Of a stretch of DNA of 64,000 nt, positions 7,857 through 15,808 are shown piece after piece; the first letter of the stretch is position 1; each line of letters starts with the position of its first letter. The position numbers were made by a program, and so were the translations under genes. Source of the stretch: Streptomyces olivaceoviridis (lineage in GTDB: Bacteria > Actinomycetota > Actinomycetes > Streptomycetales > Streptomycetaceae); the NCBI RefSeq assembly GCF_014650115.1, contig NZ_BMUI01000026.1:1-64000 (forward strand), read 5' to 3'. Under the pieces are notes generated by a model, which saw only the letters and a list, made by a program, of their open reading frames with translations, searched no databases and was not told the DNA's origin.

Positions 7857-9554
7857 TCAGCGGTGTCGACTGCGTTCTTCGGGCCTCGTGGTCACTGTTT
7901 TGGCCGGAGGGTGTGGCGTGGCGGACCTGGCCGAGGTGCCGCTGGTGGTGCTTCGGCTGCGAGCGGCTTGCGTCCGCCGGTTCGGCTGAGCGGTGATGCG
8001 CCAGTTCAGGACCTCGGCCAGGTGGTCGGCGCTGTCGAGTTCCCGGTGGGTGCCCACTTCGGCCAGGAGGCGTCGGGGGTTGTGGCCGGCGGTTTCGGCG
8101 TGGGCGAGGGTGGTGGTCAGGGCGGTCCAAGTGGGGTCGGCGAGGATCCGGTCGGCGTGGTTGGGGAGGGCCGCGCGCACGTCCTGCTCGTAGCGGCGGG
8201 CGGTTACGGCTCGCGGTGCGCGGCGGGTCAGGTCAGCCAGGACGGGTGTGGCGGCCTGCTGGTAGCCCGCCTGGAGGTGGCGGAGGGCTTCTTCGACCGC
8301 AGCGGCCTGCTGTTCGTGGCCGCGCTGTTCGTGCCACTTGGCGGCGGCGCGGGCCAGGTGCAGGGTGGCGAAGAGTAGGGCGATGGCGAGGCCGCCCGGC
8401 TCGTTGGAGGCGTAGGCGAGTTCCTTGGCGGCCTTGCGCAGTGCGGTGGCGGCTTGGTGGTCGGCGCGGGTGGCGGAGCGGCGGGCTCGGTTGAACGCCA
8501 TGGCCGCCGCCCGTAGTTCCGCTCGGTGTGGGCCGGTCGTGGCGCTGGCGCTGTTGTACAGGGCATCGCCGAAGGCGGCCAGGTGGCCCTGGGCGGCGGC
8601 ATCGTCACCGGAGTCGAGGACGGTGCGTGCCGTGTGGATGGCGGTGGTGGTGTGGCGCCATGGGTCGGTGGGGTCCGCCACATACCGCGGGTGATCGGCC
8701 ACCTTCTGGTCGGGGAGGCGTTCGCGTAGGCGGTTGATGGAGAGGTCGGGGGCGAGTTTCGAGCCGCCGTACCAGATGGGTTCGCCGGCCGCGTTGGTGT
8801 CGCCAGGGGCGGCGAGGCTGTAGCCGATCACGTCGCCGGTCTCGGGGCCGATGCGGGTTTTGACCTTGATGCCGAGGGACTGCAGCACGGTGAAGTAGTC
8901 GGCTTCGGTTCGTACGGCGGCGGCGACCGCGTACGCCTGCTCGCGCAGCCAGTGCCGTGCCGTGACCGTCTGGCCCTGGCGCTCGGCCTTGGCGCGTTCG
9001 GCGCCGGTGGGGGTGCGGGGCGCGGTGAGGTCGCCGGACTTCAGGCGGCGCAGGCCGAACTCGGCTTCGATCTTGCGGCATTCGGCTTGGGCCCGCTGGC
9101 CGTCGCGCTGGGTGCGCGGACGGCGCCCGTCGGCGCGGACGGTGGTGGCCATGATGTGGATGTGGTCGTCGGCGTGGCGCACCGCGATCCACCGGCATGC
9201 CTTCTCGTCGCCTTCGGGGGCGATGCCGGTGGCGTGAACGATGCGGCGGGCGACCTCGGCCCACTCGGTATCGGTGAGGTAGCGGTCGCCGGGCGCGGTG
9301 CGGACCGGGCAGTGCCAGACGTGCTGGGGCGGTTTCTTGCCGCCCAGCTCGCGGGTGCGCAGGTCGACGTGGTGGTCGAGGCGCTTGGCGAGCTGGGAGT
9401 AGGTGGCTGTCGGGTTGCGGCCCGGGTCGGGGGCGCCGGCCATGTCCCAGGCGGCGACGATGTGAGGGTCCGTGTGTTCGTCTCGGCGGCCGGGGCCGAA
9501 GAGGTAGACGATCAGTCCGCGGGTGTCGGAGCCGGTGGAGACGTCAGGAACCAT
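7857..9554 (-). CDS. Relaxase/mobilization nuclease
   Basis: This encodes 565 residues. The histidine triad motif is HADDHIHIMA (127-136), and Y17 in GLIVYLFGPG is the likely DNA-linking tyrosine, as in relaxases of the MobA/VirD2-like group. Residues about 300-500 are helix-rich with many Ala, Arg and Glu; the tail is basic and disordered (TRPEERSRHR). It should nick the element's origin of transfer and lead the strand into a recipient. The start overlaps the end of the mobC-like gene by 11 bp, so the two are coupled. The origin of transfer is probably just upstream of that pair. Confidence 0.85.
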   Translation of the reverse strand: MVPDVSTGSDTRGLIVYLFGPGRRDEHTDPHIVAAWDMAGAPDPGRNPTATYSQLAKRLDHHVDLRTRELGGKKPPQHVWHCPVRTAPGDRYLTDTEWAEVARRIVHATGIAPEGDEKACRWIAVRHADDHIHIMATTVRADGRRPRTQRDGQRAQAECRKIEAEFGLRRLKSGDLTAPRTPTGAERAKAERQGQTVTARHWLREQAYAVAAAVRTEADYFTVLQSLGIKVKTRIGPETGDVIGYSLAAPGDTNAAGEPIWYGGSKLAPDLSINRLRERLPDQKVADHPRYVADPTDPWRHTTTAIHTARTVLDSGDDAAAQGHLAAFGDALYNSASATTGPHRAELRAAAMAFNRARRSATRADHQAATALRKAAKELAYASNEPGGLAIALLFATLHLARAAAKWHEQRGHEQQAAAVEEALRHLQAGYQQAATPVLADLTRRAPRAVTARRYEQDVRAALPNHADRILADPTWTALTTTLAHAETAGHNPRRLLAEVGTHRELDSADHLAEVLNWRITAQPNRRTQAARSRSTTSGTSARSATPHPPAKTVTTRPEERSRHR

Positions 9555-10095
9555 GCGCGGTGCCTTCCGTCAGGAGCTGGTCGATCAGTCGGTAGCTGCT
9601 CTCGGCAGCTTGCTCGACGCGGTCCAGCACCGCCTCGGCGCGCTCGGGCACTGTTCCTCGGTGGATGGCTGCGGTGATCTGGTTGAGGTTGCCGCCGATG
9701 CGGTTCAGCGCGACCGTGTGCGCCTCGACAGCCTCGATCAGCGGGCGGACCGGGTCGTCCTCCGGGCTACCGACCAGCCCCGCCTTGCCGAGGGCGACGG
9801 CGAGGGCGGCGTCGCCGACGAATCCGGCGAACTTCTGACCGCGCTGGTGGGCGGCGGTGCTGATCACGCCGACCGCTGTCCGTGTGAAGCGGATGGTCTT
9901 CTCCTGGTCGCGCTTCTCCACGGTGCGCTTGCGGTTCATCAGTGCGGGCAGGGCGGGGGCGTCGAGGTCCCGCCAGGAGGGCTGCTCGACAGGCGGTTGG
10001 ATGCCGGTCGGTGTCTGGGAGCGGAGGGCGGCGGAGTCGGCTATGACCCCTTTCTGCTCGGGCGCCCCCTGGCGCTCGGCCTCCTCCTCCGCCAC
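9544..10095 (-). CDS. MobC-like relaxosome protein
   Basis: This encodes 183 residues with a GTG start. A ribbon-helix-helix-like start (EKTIRFTRTAVGVISTAA) is followed by the family pattern of MobC accessory proteins (VEAHTVALNRIGGNLNQI, then a C-terminal helix). MobC proteins open DNA at the nick site and recruit the relaxase. It lies immediately before and overlapping the relaxase gene, as expected for a relaxosome operon. Confidence 0.85.
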   Translation of the reverse strand: MAEEEAERQGAPEQKGVIADSAALRSQTPTGIQPPVEQPSWRDLDAPALPALMNRKRTVEKRDQEKTIRFTRTAVGVISTAAHQRGQKFAGFVGDAALAVALGKAGLVGSPEDDPVRPLIEAVEAHTVALNRIGGNLNQITAAIHRGTVPERAEAVLDRVEQAAESSYRLIDQLLTEGTAHGS

Positions 10096-10146
10096 CCCTG
10101 GGGCGGGGGCAAGCGCGGACGAAGCCTCGTTAGAGGCTCGTTCGCT

Positions 10147-10230
10147 CTAGCTTGCTGCTGATCGGCGGGTCAGGCCGAAGAATCCCTTGCGGCGGCGGGT
10201 GGGGGCGTTGTCAGTGCTCGTGTCGGGCAT
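10147..10230 (-). CDS. Possible 27-residue basic peptide
   Basis: A 27-codon ORF starts with ATG at 10228-10230 behind a good GGAG site 8 bases upstream. The peptide is polar at the start and basic in the middle (TRRRKGFFGLTRR), ending in TAG. It lies between mobC and the DUF3631 gene on the same strand. Its size makes it easy to miss. No family is known to me, and chance occurrence remains possible. Confidence 0.4.
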   Translation of the reverse strand: MPDTSTDNAPTRRRKGFFGLTRRSAAS

Positions 10231-10410
10231 GGTGGTGCTCCGGTGGTCGTGTGGGGTGAGGCTTCGTCACGTCCGTCGCATCCGTCCCGTAGCTGGTCAG
10301 GACAGGTACGGAGGCGGTCGCAGGTACGGAGTGATCCGTATCGGCGAGGAACTCCGTCCCCGCGCTGACCTGCGCGGGGACGGATGCGACGGATTGATAC
10401 GGAGCTGGTG

Positions 10411-12048
10411 TCAGCGAGTGGGCCTCGGGCTGGCGGGCCCGCCGGGCGGACCTATGGGCAGGGTCCCGAACGGAGGGGTCGGTGGGTTGCCCTGGGCTCG
10501 ACGTGGGGGCGCGGCCTCACCTGCTGCGGGGGCGGGGCAGTAGCGGGCCCAGGCGTCGGCGAACTGGTTGCGGGCGTACGCCTTCGCCTGCCTGCCATTC
10601 TCGAAACGGTGGTTGGCCGGACTGATGCCGAAGTCGCGCAGCAGATTGGCCAGGTGGTAGGCGTTCAGGCCCTTGGTGCCGTACTCGGCCCAGGGTGCCT
10701 CGGCATCCTGGATGAGGGCGGCGAGCAGGTCGTGGCTGCGCAGCGCCTCCTGGTCGCCCTGTTGCTCGAACACGCGGCGGATGTCCCGGAGCAACCGGGT
10801 CTTCAGCGTCGTCTGCTCGTCCTGGACCACCTCGTTCCGGGTCATCGCCAGGCAGGCGGCACGGGCCTGCGCGGGCCAGTGGCCGCCAGCCAGGTCAGCG
10901 ACGATCACCAGGGGCTCCCAGGTGTCCGCGGCCCGGTCTTCGACCGGCATCGGTGGCACCAGCCGGTGCGCTGCCCCGCGCAGTGGGGTCAGCCACGCGG
11001 CCAGCCGGTCGCGCAGCGCGTTCAGTTCCGGGACGGAGTGCCGGGAGCGGAAGGGAGCGACCTTCTCGCCGGGCTTGCGCTTCTGCATGCGGAGCACGAC
11101 GGCGCGATCCATGATCGTGTCCGGCAGGTCGCCGATGCCTGCCAGCGCGGCCATGGCAAAGGTCGGGAAAGCGGTCGGCTTGTGCTCCGGGCCGGATATC
11201 CGCCAGGCAGGGCGGTTGCGCTGGTGTCCGGCGTTCAGCAGGCCACGCAGGTCCTCCTTGTCGCCCGCCTTCGGGCCGAAAATGGTGTCGGCCTCGTCCA
11301 CCAGCAGCGTCGGCGGGTCCTCGCCGATGATCCGGAAGACCACCGCCGGCGAGGTGTTCACCGTCATCATCGGCTTGTGCACGGTCTCGTGGAGCACGTC
11401 CAGCACACGGGACTTGCCGCAGCCCTTGGTCGGCCCCACCACCGCCAGGCGCGGCGCGTGTTGGAGGGCGGGCTGGATGTGGGAGGCCGCCACCCACAAG
11501 GTGACCGCCGTCAGTGCCTCCTCGCTCGGCAGCACTACATACCGGCCGATCGCGGCACGCAGCTCGTCCAGTACGACGGTCCCGTCCTGGTCTCGGTCCG
11601 CCTTGGGACCGGCGTGCTCGCGGTCCCCAGTTCCCGGTCCGGGTTCGGGGACCGTCCCCGGAGCACCGTGGCCCACCGGGACCGGCGGTCCGGGTTCGCT
11701 GTCCGACTGACCGGAACTCTCCGTCCGGTCCTCGGCTTCCGGACCAGGGCCGTGGTCCGGGTTCCCGGTCCGGTCCGGTAGGCCGTTGAGCTGCGCGTTC
11801 TCCGTCGGTCCGGGTTCCTGGTCCGGGTTGTCCGGAACTTCGATCCGGGTTTCGGTCGCGGGTCGGTCCGGTCCCGGACCGACCGGACCAGCGGCACGGT
11901 CCGGTCGATCGCCGGTCCCCGGAGAGGCGGACCGGCCGTCCGCTCGGTCCGGACCGAGCCACGGGATGCCCTGGCCAGGGACCGCAGCAGCAGGCCAGAC
12001 GACCTTGCGGGATGTGTTCGAGGTGGCGGGGGACGTAGAGTCCTCCAT
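10411..12048 (-). CDS. DUF3631 domain-containing ATPase, possible replication protein
   Basis: This encodes 545 residues. Residues 1-155 are a disordered Pro/Gly/Asp/Arg-rich region made of repeated GPDRP- and EPGP-like units. The ATPase core follows: Walker A GPTKGCGKS (205-213), Walker B LLVDEAD (248-254), then the DUF3631 region to about 500. The family is found on actinobacterial plasmids and integrated elements and is thought to be MCM- or helicase-like. The GAGAGGA site before the ATG at 12048 is good. Between excisionase and mob genes it is the best candidate for the element's replication protein. That role is inference. Confidence 0.75.
   Translation of the reverse strand: MEDSTSPATSNTSRKVVWPAAAVPGQGIPWLGPDRADGRSASPGTGDRPDRAAGPVGPGPDRPATETRIEVPDNPDQEPGPTENAQLNGLPDRTGNPDHGPGPEAEDRTESSGQSDSEPGPPVPVGHGAPGTVPEPGPGTGDREHAGPKADRDQDGTVVLDELRAAIGRYVVLPSEEALTAVTLWVAASHIQPALQHAPRLAVVGPTKGCGKSRVLDVLHETVHKPMMTVNTSPAVVFRIIGEDPPTLLVDEADTIFGPKAGDKEDLRGLLNAGHQRNRPAWRISGPEHKPTAFPTFAMAALAGIGDLPDTIMDRAVVLRMQKRKPGEKVAPFRSRHSVPELNALRDRLAAWLTPLRGAAHRLVPPMPVEDRAADTWEPLVIVADLAGGHWPAQARAACLAMTRNEVVQDEQTTLKTRLLRDIRRVFEQQGDQEALRSHDLLAALIQDAEAPWAEYGTKGLNAYHLANLLRDFGISPANHRFENGRQAKAYARNQFADAWARYCPAPAAGEAAPPRRAQGNPPTPPFGTLPIGPPGGPASPRPTR
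11636..11829. repeat. Five dispersed 10-bp repeats inside the DUF3631 gene
   Basis: GGTCCGGGTT occurs at 11636, 11687, 11754, 11807 and 11820, in the part encoding the disordered N-terminus. On the coding strand it is read in two different frames (as EPGP and as NPD), so the repetition is at least partly at DNA level. Confidence 0.6.
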
Positions 12049-12196
12049 CGACGTTCCTCTCAGGTGAGGGACGGGACGGGCAAGGTCCCGCCCCTCACCG
12101 GTTCGTTCGTTCAGGGATGGGCGACGTGCAGGGGAATCTCCGGCCCTCGGCGTTGGCGCGCCGGGGGCCGTTGCTGTGTCCGCGCCTGGCGGCGGC

Positions 12197-12391
12197 TCAT
12201 GAGGCCAGGCCCCACTCGTCTCGGCCGTCGATCAGCGTGCGCTCGTAGCGCAGAAGCTCCGCCTCGGGGTAGAGCACCCGCTTGCCGACCTTGATCCCGC
12301 GCGGCCCCTTCTTGATCTGGCGCCAGTACCGGACGGTGCTCTCGGCTGTGCGGTAGCGCTCGGCGACCTCGGCGGTGGTCAGGTATCGCAT
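12197..12391 (-). CDS. xis: Excisionase-like MerR-type HTH protein
   Basis: This encodes 64 residues starting MRYLTTAEVAERYRTAESTV (ATG at 12389-12391), the pattern of AlpA/Xis-like winged-helix proteins with DNA-facing YRTAESTVRYWRQ and the wing GPRGIKVGKRVLYP. Such proteins bend attachment-site DNA to favour excision and may regulate replication genes. It lies upstream of the DUF3631 gene on the same strand and divergent from the Xre gene. Earlier in-frame starts are possible but lack coding character. Confidence 0.8.
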   Translation of the reverse strand: MRYLTTAEVAERYRTAESTVRYWRQIKKGPRGIKVGKRVLYPEAELLRYERTLIDGRDEWGLAS

Positions 12392-12512
12392 GCATTCCCA
12401 TTCGGCTAGGTGACGACTCGATCTGCATAGAGTTGTACCTCGGGATCGGCGGTTAACCAAATCGGGAAGCCCATGTTTCAATTGGGATAGCGACGGTGGC
12501 GATGGAGGTTCG

Positions 12513-13013
12513 ATGGCAGGCGACAGGCCCGAGGGCGGCGAGGTGCCGCTGCTCTACAGCGAAGGGAATGTGGCTGCGCGCGTGGCCCTGGAGCGCGAGG
12601 TCAGGGGGTGGAGCACGACCGAGCTGGCTGATCGGGTGACCAGAGCCGGCGTGAAGATGAACCAGACGGCGGTCTGGCGCATCGAGAACGGCACGCCGCG
12701 TCGGCGCATCAACCTCGACGAGGCCCTTGCCTTCAGCCGCGTCTTCGAGCTCCCCCTCGAAGAGCTGATGTCCCCGCCCCTTGAGGGGCTCGACATCGAC
12801 AGTCGGCGCCTCGTTCAGGAGGCCGTCGAAGCGTTCTACGAGGCCCGAGACGCGCGCGACCGCCTCCACCGCGCCGTGGTCGCCATCGCCGACCACATCA
12901 AGGCCCACCCCGACAGCTCGCGGGCCATCCACGAGCAGTGCCTCCGCCTCATGGGCGACGAGCGGGACGCTCGCACCCTCAGCAACGACATCGAGGACGG
13001 CGGCCACTGCTGA
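12513..13013 (+). CDS. Xre-family regulator of the element
   Basis: This encodes 166 residues. A helix-turn-helix is seen at about residues 30-75 (GWSTTELADRV, QTAVWRIENGTPRRRI, LDEALAFSRVFELPLEEL). A helical C-terminal half follows (RDARDRLHRAVVAIADHI), probably for dimerization. The GGAGG site before the ATG is clear. It lies 24 bp before the integrase gene and opposite the excisionase gene, the normal place for the regulator that keeps an integrated element quiet. Confidence 0.8.
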   Translation: MAGDRPEGGEVPLLYSEGNVAARVALEREVRGWSTTELADRVTRAGVKMNQTAVWRIENGTPRRRINLDEALAFSRVFELPLEELMSPPLEGLDIDSRRLVQEAVEAFYEARDARDRLHRAVVAIADHIKAHPDSSRAIHEQCLRLMGDERDARTLSNDIEDGGHC

Positions 13014-13037
13014 CAACCGACACGAAGGAGAGGCCAC

Positions 13038-14192
13038 TTGGCCAACATTCAGAAGCGCCCCAACGGCAAATGGCGTGCTCGCTACCGCGACCTCGACGGT
13101 AAGGAGCACGCTCGCCACTTCGAGCGGAAGCTCGACGCCCAGCGCTGGCTCGACGAGGTCACGGCCAGCATGGTCACCGGCCAGTACGTTGACCCCCGCG
13201 CCGGCCGCGTGACGTTCGAGAAGTACGCCGAGAAGTGGGAAGGCTCGCTCATCGCCAGCGAGGCGGGCGAGCGCATCACCGACAACGCACTCCGGCTGCA
13301 CCTCGTACCGGCGCTGGGTGCCCGGTCCATGGCGGCGATACGCCGCAACGACATACAGGTGCTCTTCAAGCACCTGTCCGACCAGCTCGGCCCCGGCAGC
13401 GTGCGCAACGTCTACGACGTCCTCGTGCGCGTCATGACCGCGGCCGTGGAGGACAAGGTCATCGCGTCCAGCCCGTGTCGCCGGATCACCCTCCCGCCCA
13501 CGTCGGACGAGGAGGTCACCCCGCCCACGGTCGAGCAGGTCGAGGCCATGGCCCGCGTGATGCCGCCGTACATCCGCGCGGCCATCGTCACGCTCGCCGG
13601 ATCAGGCTTGCGAATAGGCGAGTTGCTCGGCCTCAAGGTGTCGGACGTCGACTTCAAGGCCGGCGCCATCCGCGTCGAGCGGCAGCGGCTCCAGTCGGGG
13701 AAGATCGGCCCGCCGAAGACCGCCAAGTCCCGGCGCACGGTTCCGGTCGGCGAGGTCGTCACCGACGCGCTACTCGGGCATCTTGCCGCGCGTCCGTCCA
13801 AGGAGTGGCTGTTCACCATGGAGGAGGGCGAGCCGCTCAACTACCGGCGCTGGAAGACCGAGTGGAATGGCGCCCGCAAGGCGCTCCAGGCGGCCGAGAA
13901 CGGGGCCGCCGAGCGGGAGGGCCGTAAGCCCGTCGAGCTGCCGCACATGGTCACCCACGACCTGCGGCACTTCTACGCCTCCGCGCTCATCGCCGGCGGC
14001 GCGAGCGTCAAGCAGGTGCAGCTGGTCCTCGGACACGCGTCCGCCGTCATCACTCTGCGGATCTACGCGCACCTCTGGCCCGGGGAAGAAGACCGCACCC
14101 GGGCCGTCATGGACGCCGTGCTCGGCGGCCTGCGGACCGGGTGCGGACAGGTAGGCGACGTTACCCGCGAAACCGCAGGTCAGAACGCCTAA
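13038..14192 (+). CDS. int: Tyrosine recombinase/integrase
   Basis: This encodes 384 residues with a TTG start at 13038 behind AAGGAG. The arm-binding N-terminus (MANIQKRPNGKWRARYRD) and SAM-like core-binding domain (about 55-155) precede the catalytic domain. The catalytic residues visible are R192 (SGLRIGEL), K227 or K230 (PPKTAKS), H307 and R310 (THDLRH), H333 (LGHAS) and Y343 (RIYAHLW), so the enzyme looks intact. It converges on sodN with only a 7-bp gap. This places the attachment site at the sodN 3' end. Confidence 0.92.
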   Translation: MANIQKRPNGKWRARYRDLDGKEHARHFERKLDAQRWLDEVTASMVTGQYVDPRAGRVTFEKYAEKWEGSLIASEAGERITDNALRLHLVPALGARSMAAIRRNDIQVLFKHLSDQLGPGSVRNVYDVLVRVMTAAVEDKVIASSPCRRITLPPTSDEEVTPPTVEQVEAMARVMPPYIRAAIVTLAGSGLRIGELLGLKVSDVDFKAGAIRVERQRLQSGKIGPPKTAKSRRTVPVGEVVTDALLGHLAARPSKEWLFTMEEGEPLNYRRWKTEWNGARKALQAAENGAAEREGRKPVELPHMVTHDLRHFYASALIAGGASVKQVQLVLGHASAVITLRIYAHLWPGEEDRTRAVMDAVLGGLRTGCGQVGDVTRETAGQNA

Positions 14193-14230
14193 CCAGAGAT
14201 CAGGCCTTCTTGGTCTCCCAGAAAATCTTG
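14193..14230. other. Predicted right attachment junction in sodN 3' end
   Basis: The 7 bp between the integrase and sodN stops, plus the last sodN codons, are the most likely location of the recombined attachment site. No terminator with a T-run is present here; only a weak GGCC..GGC pairing is seen. The exact core sequence cannot be set without the left junction or an unoccupied relative. Confidence 0.4.
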
Positions 14231-14595
14231 TCGATCTGGGCGATGTAGTCCAGCGCCTTCTGGCCCGTCGCCGGGTCGGTGGACGCCTTGGCGGCCGAGA
14301 GGGCCTTCAGGGCGTCGTTGACCAGCTGGTGCAGCTCCGGGTACTTCTCGAAGTGCGGGGCCTTGAAGTAGTCGCTCCAGAGCACGGAGACGTGGTGCTT
14401 GGCCAGCTCCGCGCGCTGCTCCTTGATGACGGTGGCGCGCGCCTGGAAGTGGGGGTCGTCGTTACCGGCCATCTTCTCCTGGACGGCCTTCACCGACTCC
14501 GCCTCGATGCGGGCCTGGGCCGGGTCGTACACGCCGCAGGGCAGGTCGCAGTGGGCGCTGACCTTGACCTTGGGGGCAAACAGGCGGGAAAGCAT
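14200..14595 (-). CDS. sodN: Nickel superoxide dismutase
   Basis: This encodes 131 residues, the full family length. A 14-residue propeptide (MLSRLFAPKVKVSA) precedes the nickel hook HCDLPCGVY: after cleavage, His1, Cys2 and Cys6 bind nickel. The C-terminus KIFWETKKA is the normal one, so element insertion left the protein intact. It removes superoxide in the cytoplasm. The maturation protease sodX is divergent, 145 bp away. In S. coelicolor the sodN 3' UTR gives a small RNA that represses sodF; here that position is occupied by the integrase gene. Confidence 0.97.
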   Translation of the reverse strand: MLSRLFAPKVKVSAHCDLPCGVYDPAQARIEAESVKAVQEKMAGNDDPHFQARATVIKEQRAELAKHHVSVLWSDYFKAPHFEKYPELHQLVNDALKALSAAKASTDPATGQKALDYIAQIDKIFWETKKA

Positions 14596-14740
14596 GGAGC
14601 ATTCCTTCCTCGTGATCGTCTTCTCAGGTGCGACATTACTCCCTGTGGAAGGCGATTTCTCGGGTGCCCCCTAGGGCTTAGGACAAAAGTCCAGGGTGAG
14701 ACTGAGACTGGTGGAGGAACGGACCGGGGAGGTGCCGGGG

Positions 14741-15175
14741 ATGCCGGAGCTGTCGCAGGAGACCGAACGGGGGAGGGCCGTGGCGCCCTTCGGACTGGCC
14801 GAGGTGACCGGCCCGTCCATGGTGCCCACGCTGCATCACGGGGATCAGCTGCTCGTGCGGTACGGAGGTGCGGTCAGGCCCGGGGACGTCGTGGTCCTGC
14901 GTCATCCGTTCCAGCAGGACCTGCTGGTCGTCAAGCGTGCCGTGGAGCGGCGCGAGGGCGGCTGGTGGGTGCTCGGCGACAACCCGTACGCGGGCGGGGA
15001 CAGCACCGACTACGGGGTCGTGCCCGAGGAGCTGATCCTCGGGACGGCCAGGTTCCGGTTCCGCCCGCTGCGGGCCGGTCAGCGCTCGCCGCTCGCGCTG
15101 CTGCGCTGGGCGCTCTCGGCGGCGAGGCCGCTGCTGCCCGACCGGTCGGCCTCCAGGCGCTTGCGGGCCCGGTAG
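14741..15175 (+). CDS. sodX: Nickel-type superoxide dismutase maturation protease
   Basis: This encodes 144 residues of the S26 signal-peptidase fold. The catalytic Ser is in TGPSMVPTL (about residue 26) and the general-base Lys in VVKRAV; GDNPYAGGDSTDYG is the usual box E. There is no membrane anchor, as known for SodX, which trims the cytoplasmic SodN propeptide. The ATG at 14741 with GGGGAGG is preferred; an in-frame GTG at 14696 is possible. The 3' end overlaps the convergent CGNR gene by 97 bp. Confidence 0.92.
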   Translation: MPELSQETERGRAVAPFGLAEVTGPSMVPTLHHGDQLLVRYGGAVRPGDVVVLRHPFQQDLLVVKRAVERREGGWWVLGDNPYAGGDSTDYGVVPEELILGTARFRFRPLRAGQRSPLALLRWALSAARPLLPDRSASRRLRAR

Positions 15176-15708
15176 GCGGCGACGTTGGCGCGGGTGGCGC
15201 AGCGGTCCGAGCAGTAGCGGCGGGAGCGGTTGGTCGAGGTGTCCAGGTAGGCGTTGCGGCACGGGGCGGCCTCGCACAGGCCGAGCCGGTCGACGCCGTA
15301 CTCGGTGAGGTGGAAGGCCAGGCCCATCGCCGCGATCGCCGCGTAGCCGGCGGTGGCGTTGGACGGGTGGTCGGCCAGGTGCATGTGCCACAGCGGGCGG
15401 CCGTCCTCGTCGCGGTGGTCGTGCCCGGAGATCTGCGGGCTGACCGGGAACTCCAGCAGCAGGGAGTTCAGCAGGTCCACGGCCAGGGTCTCGTCGCCCC
15501 GGTCGGCGGCCTCGAAGACCCCGCGCAGCCGCGCCCGGACCGAGCGGAAGCGTGTGACGTCGGCGTCGGTGGCGCGGCGGGCCGCCGACGAGTTGTCGCC
15601 GAAGAGATCGCGGACGGCCTCGACCGTGGTCAGGGTGTCCCTGCCCCGGGCCGGTTCCTCGCTGTTGACGAGACGTACGGCGTAATCCGAGTAATAGGCC
15701 AGTTCCAC
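15079..15708 (-). CDS. CGNR zinc finger (ABATE domain) protein
   Basis: This encodes 209 residues. The N-terminal ABATE domain covers about residues 1-130 (ligand-binding). The C-terminal zinc finger follows: LCEAAPCRNAYLDTSTNRSR then RRYCSDRCATRANVAAYRAR, with the four Cys of the CGNR type (here CRNA in place of CGNR). These are transcription regulators, often of stress-related genes. The GTG at 15706-15708 has an AAGGA site. The basic tail beyond residue 190 overlaps sodX on the other strand. Confidence 0.85.
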   Translation of the reverse strand: MELAYYSDYAVRLVNSEEPARGRDTLTTVEAVRDLFGDNSSAARRATDADVTRFRSVRARLRGVFEAADRGDETLAVDLLNSLLLEFPVSPQISGHDHRDEDGRPLWHMHLADHPSNATAGYAAIAAMGLAFHLTEYGVDRLGLCEAAPCRNAYLDTSTNRSRRYCSDRCATRANVAAYRARKRLEADRSGSSGLAAESAQRSSASGER

Positions 15709-15808
15709 TTGTAGTCCTTACGGAGGCGCTTTATCGTCGGGTCTGCGGTCGGGTAACAGCCGGTCGTGCTTCCAGGGTATTACGCGAACCGAGGGGAGTC
15801 GGGGTTCC

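Larger units (their letters stand above)
7857..14199. mobile_element. Integrative mobilizable element, right part
   Basis: The gene set is relaxase, MobC-like, 27-residue ORF, DUF3631 ATPase, excisionase-like HTH, Xre regulator and tyrosine integrase. No FtsK/TraB-type DNA pump or type IV secretion gene is seen, so it is probably mobilizable rather than self-transmissible, unless the missing genes lie left of the window. The integrase stop at 14192 is 7 bp from the sodN stop at 14200, which places the right junction at or inside the 3' end of sodN. No second copy of the sodN 3' end was found to the left, so the left boundary is unresolved and genes back to position 1 may be cargo. Confidence 0.75.
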
